A stretch of 64,000 nucleotides of DNA, taken from positions 880,501 to 944,500 of the forward strand of contig JASPKZ010007251.1 of assembly GCA_030220185.1 (NCBI GenBank). The letters are read 5' to 3'. This document shows positions 62,738 through 64,000 of this stretch, piece after piece. A program made the translations under genes and the position numbers. The stretch comes from Diploptera punctata. Lineage: Eukaryota; Arthropoda; Insecta; Blattodea; Blaberidae. The notes beneath the pieces are model-generated. The model had not been told where the DNA came from, made no database searches, and saw only the letters and a list, made by a program, of their open reading frames with translations. Numbering within the stretch: position 1 is the first letter of the stretch; every line of letters begins with the position of its first letter.

Positions 62738-63485
62738 CAGTCCACTGCTGTGGTCTAGAGATAGCATGCTGCCTTGTCATGCAGCGGAGCCGGGTTCAAT
62801 CCCAAATCAGGACAAGTTTCCTGGGTGATGGTTTTTTTCAGAGTTTTTCCTCACCTTTAAGACAAATGTCAGGAAACTTTAAGACCCAAACGGTCCTCAA
62901 ACATCATCTGGTCATCATTAACATATTAATTAAGTTTAGGAGACCAGTATTAAGATATGGTAGTGAAGCATGGACAATACGAAGAAGAAATGAAAGCCAA
63001 ATAACAGCAAATGAGATGTGATTTATGCGCCGTACAACAGGCTACACAAAGTGGGACCATAAAAGAAATGAGGAAATTATGGAAGAGTTGAATGTAGAAC
63101 CCATTCTTCACCATATACAAAATTACCAGAACAACTGGAAAGCCCATCTTCAACGAATGCCGTCTCATAGAATTCCAAAAGCCATACTTCGCTACTGCCC
63201 CCAAGGCAAAAGATCGCTGGGATGTCCAAAAAAGCACTGGATGGAAAATTCCTCTTTGAGATCGTAACAGGCCACACAGCCTAATACTTGCATGGATGAT
63301 GATGTTGATTATGATTAAGTTTAGAATTAAGTCCTCTCCTGGTGCATCATTGCCATCATCGTCACCTATCATAACATCGGGGCAGCATAACTTTGTTTTT
63401 CAGGCACCCCAATGTCAGAAGTGGGTTACAATAATGCCATGCCAGGACAAAATGTCAATTTGGTGGCATTGAAAGAAAAAAAAGT
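62738..63485 (+). mobile_element. SINE family D split by a LINE
   Basis: The head and middle (62738-62939) and 3' part (63325-63485) join exactly when the LINE is removed. Confidence 0.85.
62940..63313 (+). mobile_element. LINE 3' fragment, 11-bp target duplication
   Basis: It reads [38 protein letters not shown] and [17 protein letters not shown]. The target attaagtttag is at 62929-62939 and 63314-63324. The tail is (GAT)n rather than (GAA)n. Confidence 0.9.
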
Positions 63486-63504
63486 TGTATGCAACATACA
63501 TCCT

Positions 63505-63955
63505 TTACTTCAGGGAACTCCATCTAGGAGATGTGTGGATGGTGACCACAAGGTACCCAAGCTGAGAAAAACATTGCTTCCACTTACTGATGTTTTGCTC
63601 CTCACTTTTATCTTTTTCTATTCGACCTTCCTTGGTCATCTCTTGTTTTTTCTGACCCTGACACTATTAGGATATCCGAGGGCTTGGGAGTCTTTCATTT
63701 TCCATTCTTCTCCTTTCCAAGGCCTAGGAGATTTTTTCCTACTTTCATTCCTCTCTATCGATTTATCTAATTCTTACTACCTCGTGGGCACTCACCTTGA
63801 CAGGTGAGAAGGGTTAACCTTGTTATTGACGTATTAGGTAAACAAGGAACTAAGAAATGCCCACATAAGCTGCAAGTACATCAATACAGGCATAAGTATG
63901 CAATGGATTCATGTCATCAGCTACAGTTGGATACACATAATGATGAAGAATGAAA
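63505..63955 (+). mobile_element. Retroposon family R, long copy
   Basis: It matches 30826-31235 with an extra segment (ctatcgatttatctaattc). It ends gatgaagaatgaaag. Confidence 0.65.
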
Positions 63956-64000
63956 GAATATACATCCTTCCTTACCTATACTCCAAATTTTGAAAGTAAA

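Noticed and set aside
63412..63807. 131-codon frame with hydrophobic segments
   Set aside because: It runs through SINE family D and retroposon family R, and the same DNA at 30.9 kb is broken in frame.
1..64000. Integrated viral genes
   Set aside because: All reverse transcriptase and RNase H pieces match LINE or PLE retroelements; no capsid, envelope or viral polymerase reading was recognised.

Overview
This 64-kb window is animal nuclear DNA, most probably from an insect. It is AT-rich, most of the sequence is intronic, and transposable-element (TE) debris is dense and nested. The LINE, SINE and Penelope-like families and the insect-type nad1 fragment look like a large-genome insect. A cockroach or termite would fit, but that is a guess.

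One host protein gene spans most of the window on the minus strand (62582 down to 24214). Twelve coding exons with GT/AG borders and matching phases encode the last ~698 residues of a Dbl-family Rho guanine-nucleotide exchange factor of the ARHGEF9 (collybistin)/ARHGEF4/SPATA13 group. The order is a basic/Ser-rich N-terminal part, SH3 (48360-48538), DH (47223 to 35120), PH (35260 to 27515) and a Ser/His-rich tail ending in TGA at 24214. The 5' end lies beyond the right edge. The SH3 exon is one base short (179 instead of 180 nt). The only other clear host gene is an intron-containing tRNA-Tyr(GTA) at 28682-28775 on the plus strand.

Layout: 1-24 kb holds repeats downstream of the gene: RTE-like and other LINE fragments, a pogo-type MITE, a hAT remnant, a nad1 NUMT split by a tRNA-like retroposon, PIF/Harbinger-like elements and several Penelope-like (PLE) fragments with fold-back termini. 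24-62.6 kb is the gene, whose introns carry the same families plus a 305-bp tandem array containing tRNA-like units, a 68-bp tandem array, and an intact RNase H fragment of a LINE. 62.6-64 kb is repeats again.

The most striking system is a set of at least thirteen sequences in the PLE-type fold-back modules that match a type-I hammerhead ribozyme. Each has CTGANGA, a covarying helix II, GAAA, a short palindrome (ACTAGT, ACCGGT, ACATGT, ACATATGT and similar) as helix III, an NUH cleavage triplet and, in several, a matching helix I. The palindromes suggest the ribozymes work as dimers. Two sit directly after GIY-YIG coding sequence, which ties them to PLE retroelements.

No prokaryotic operon, CRISPR array or integrated virus was recognised.
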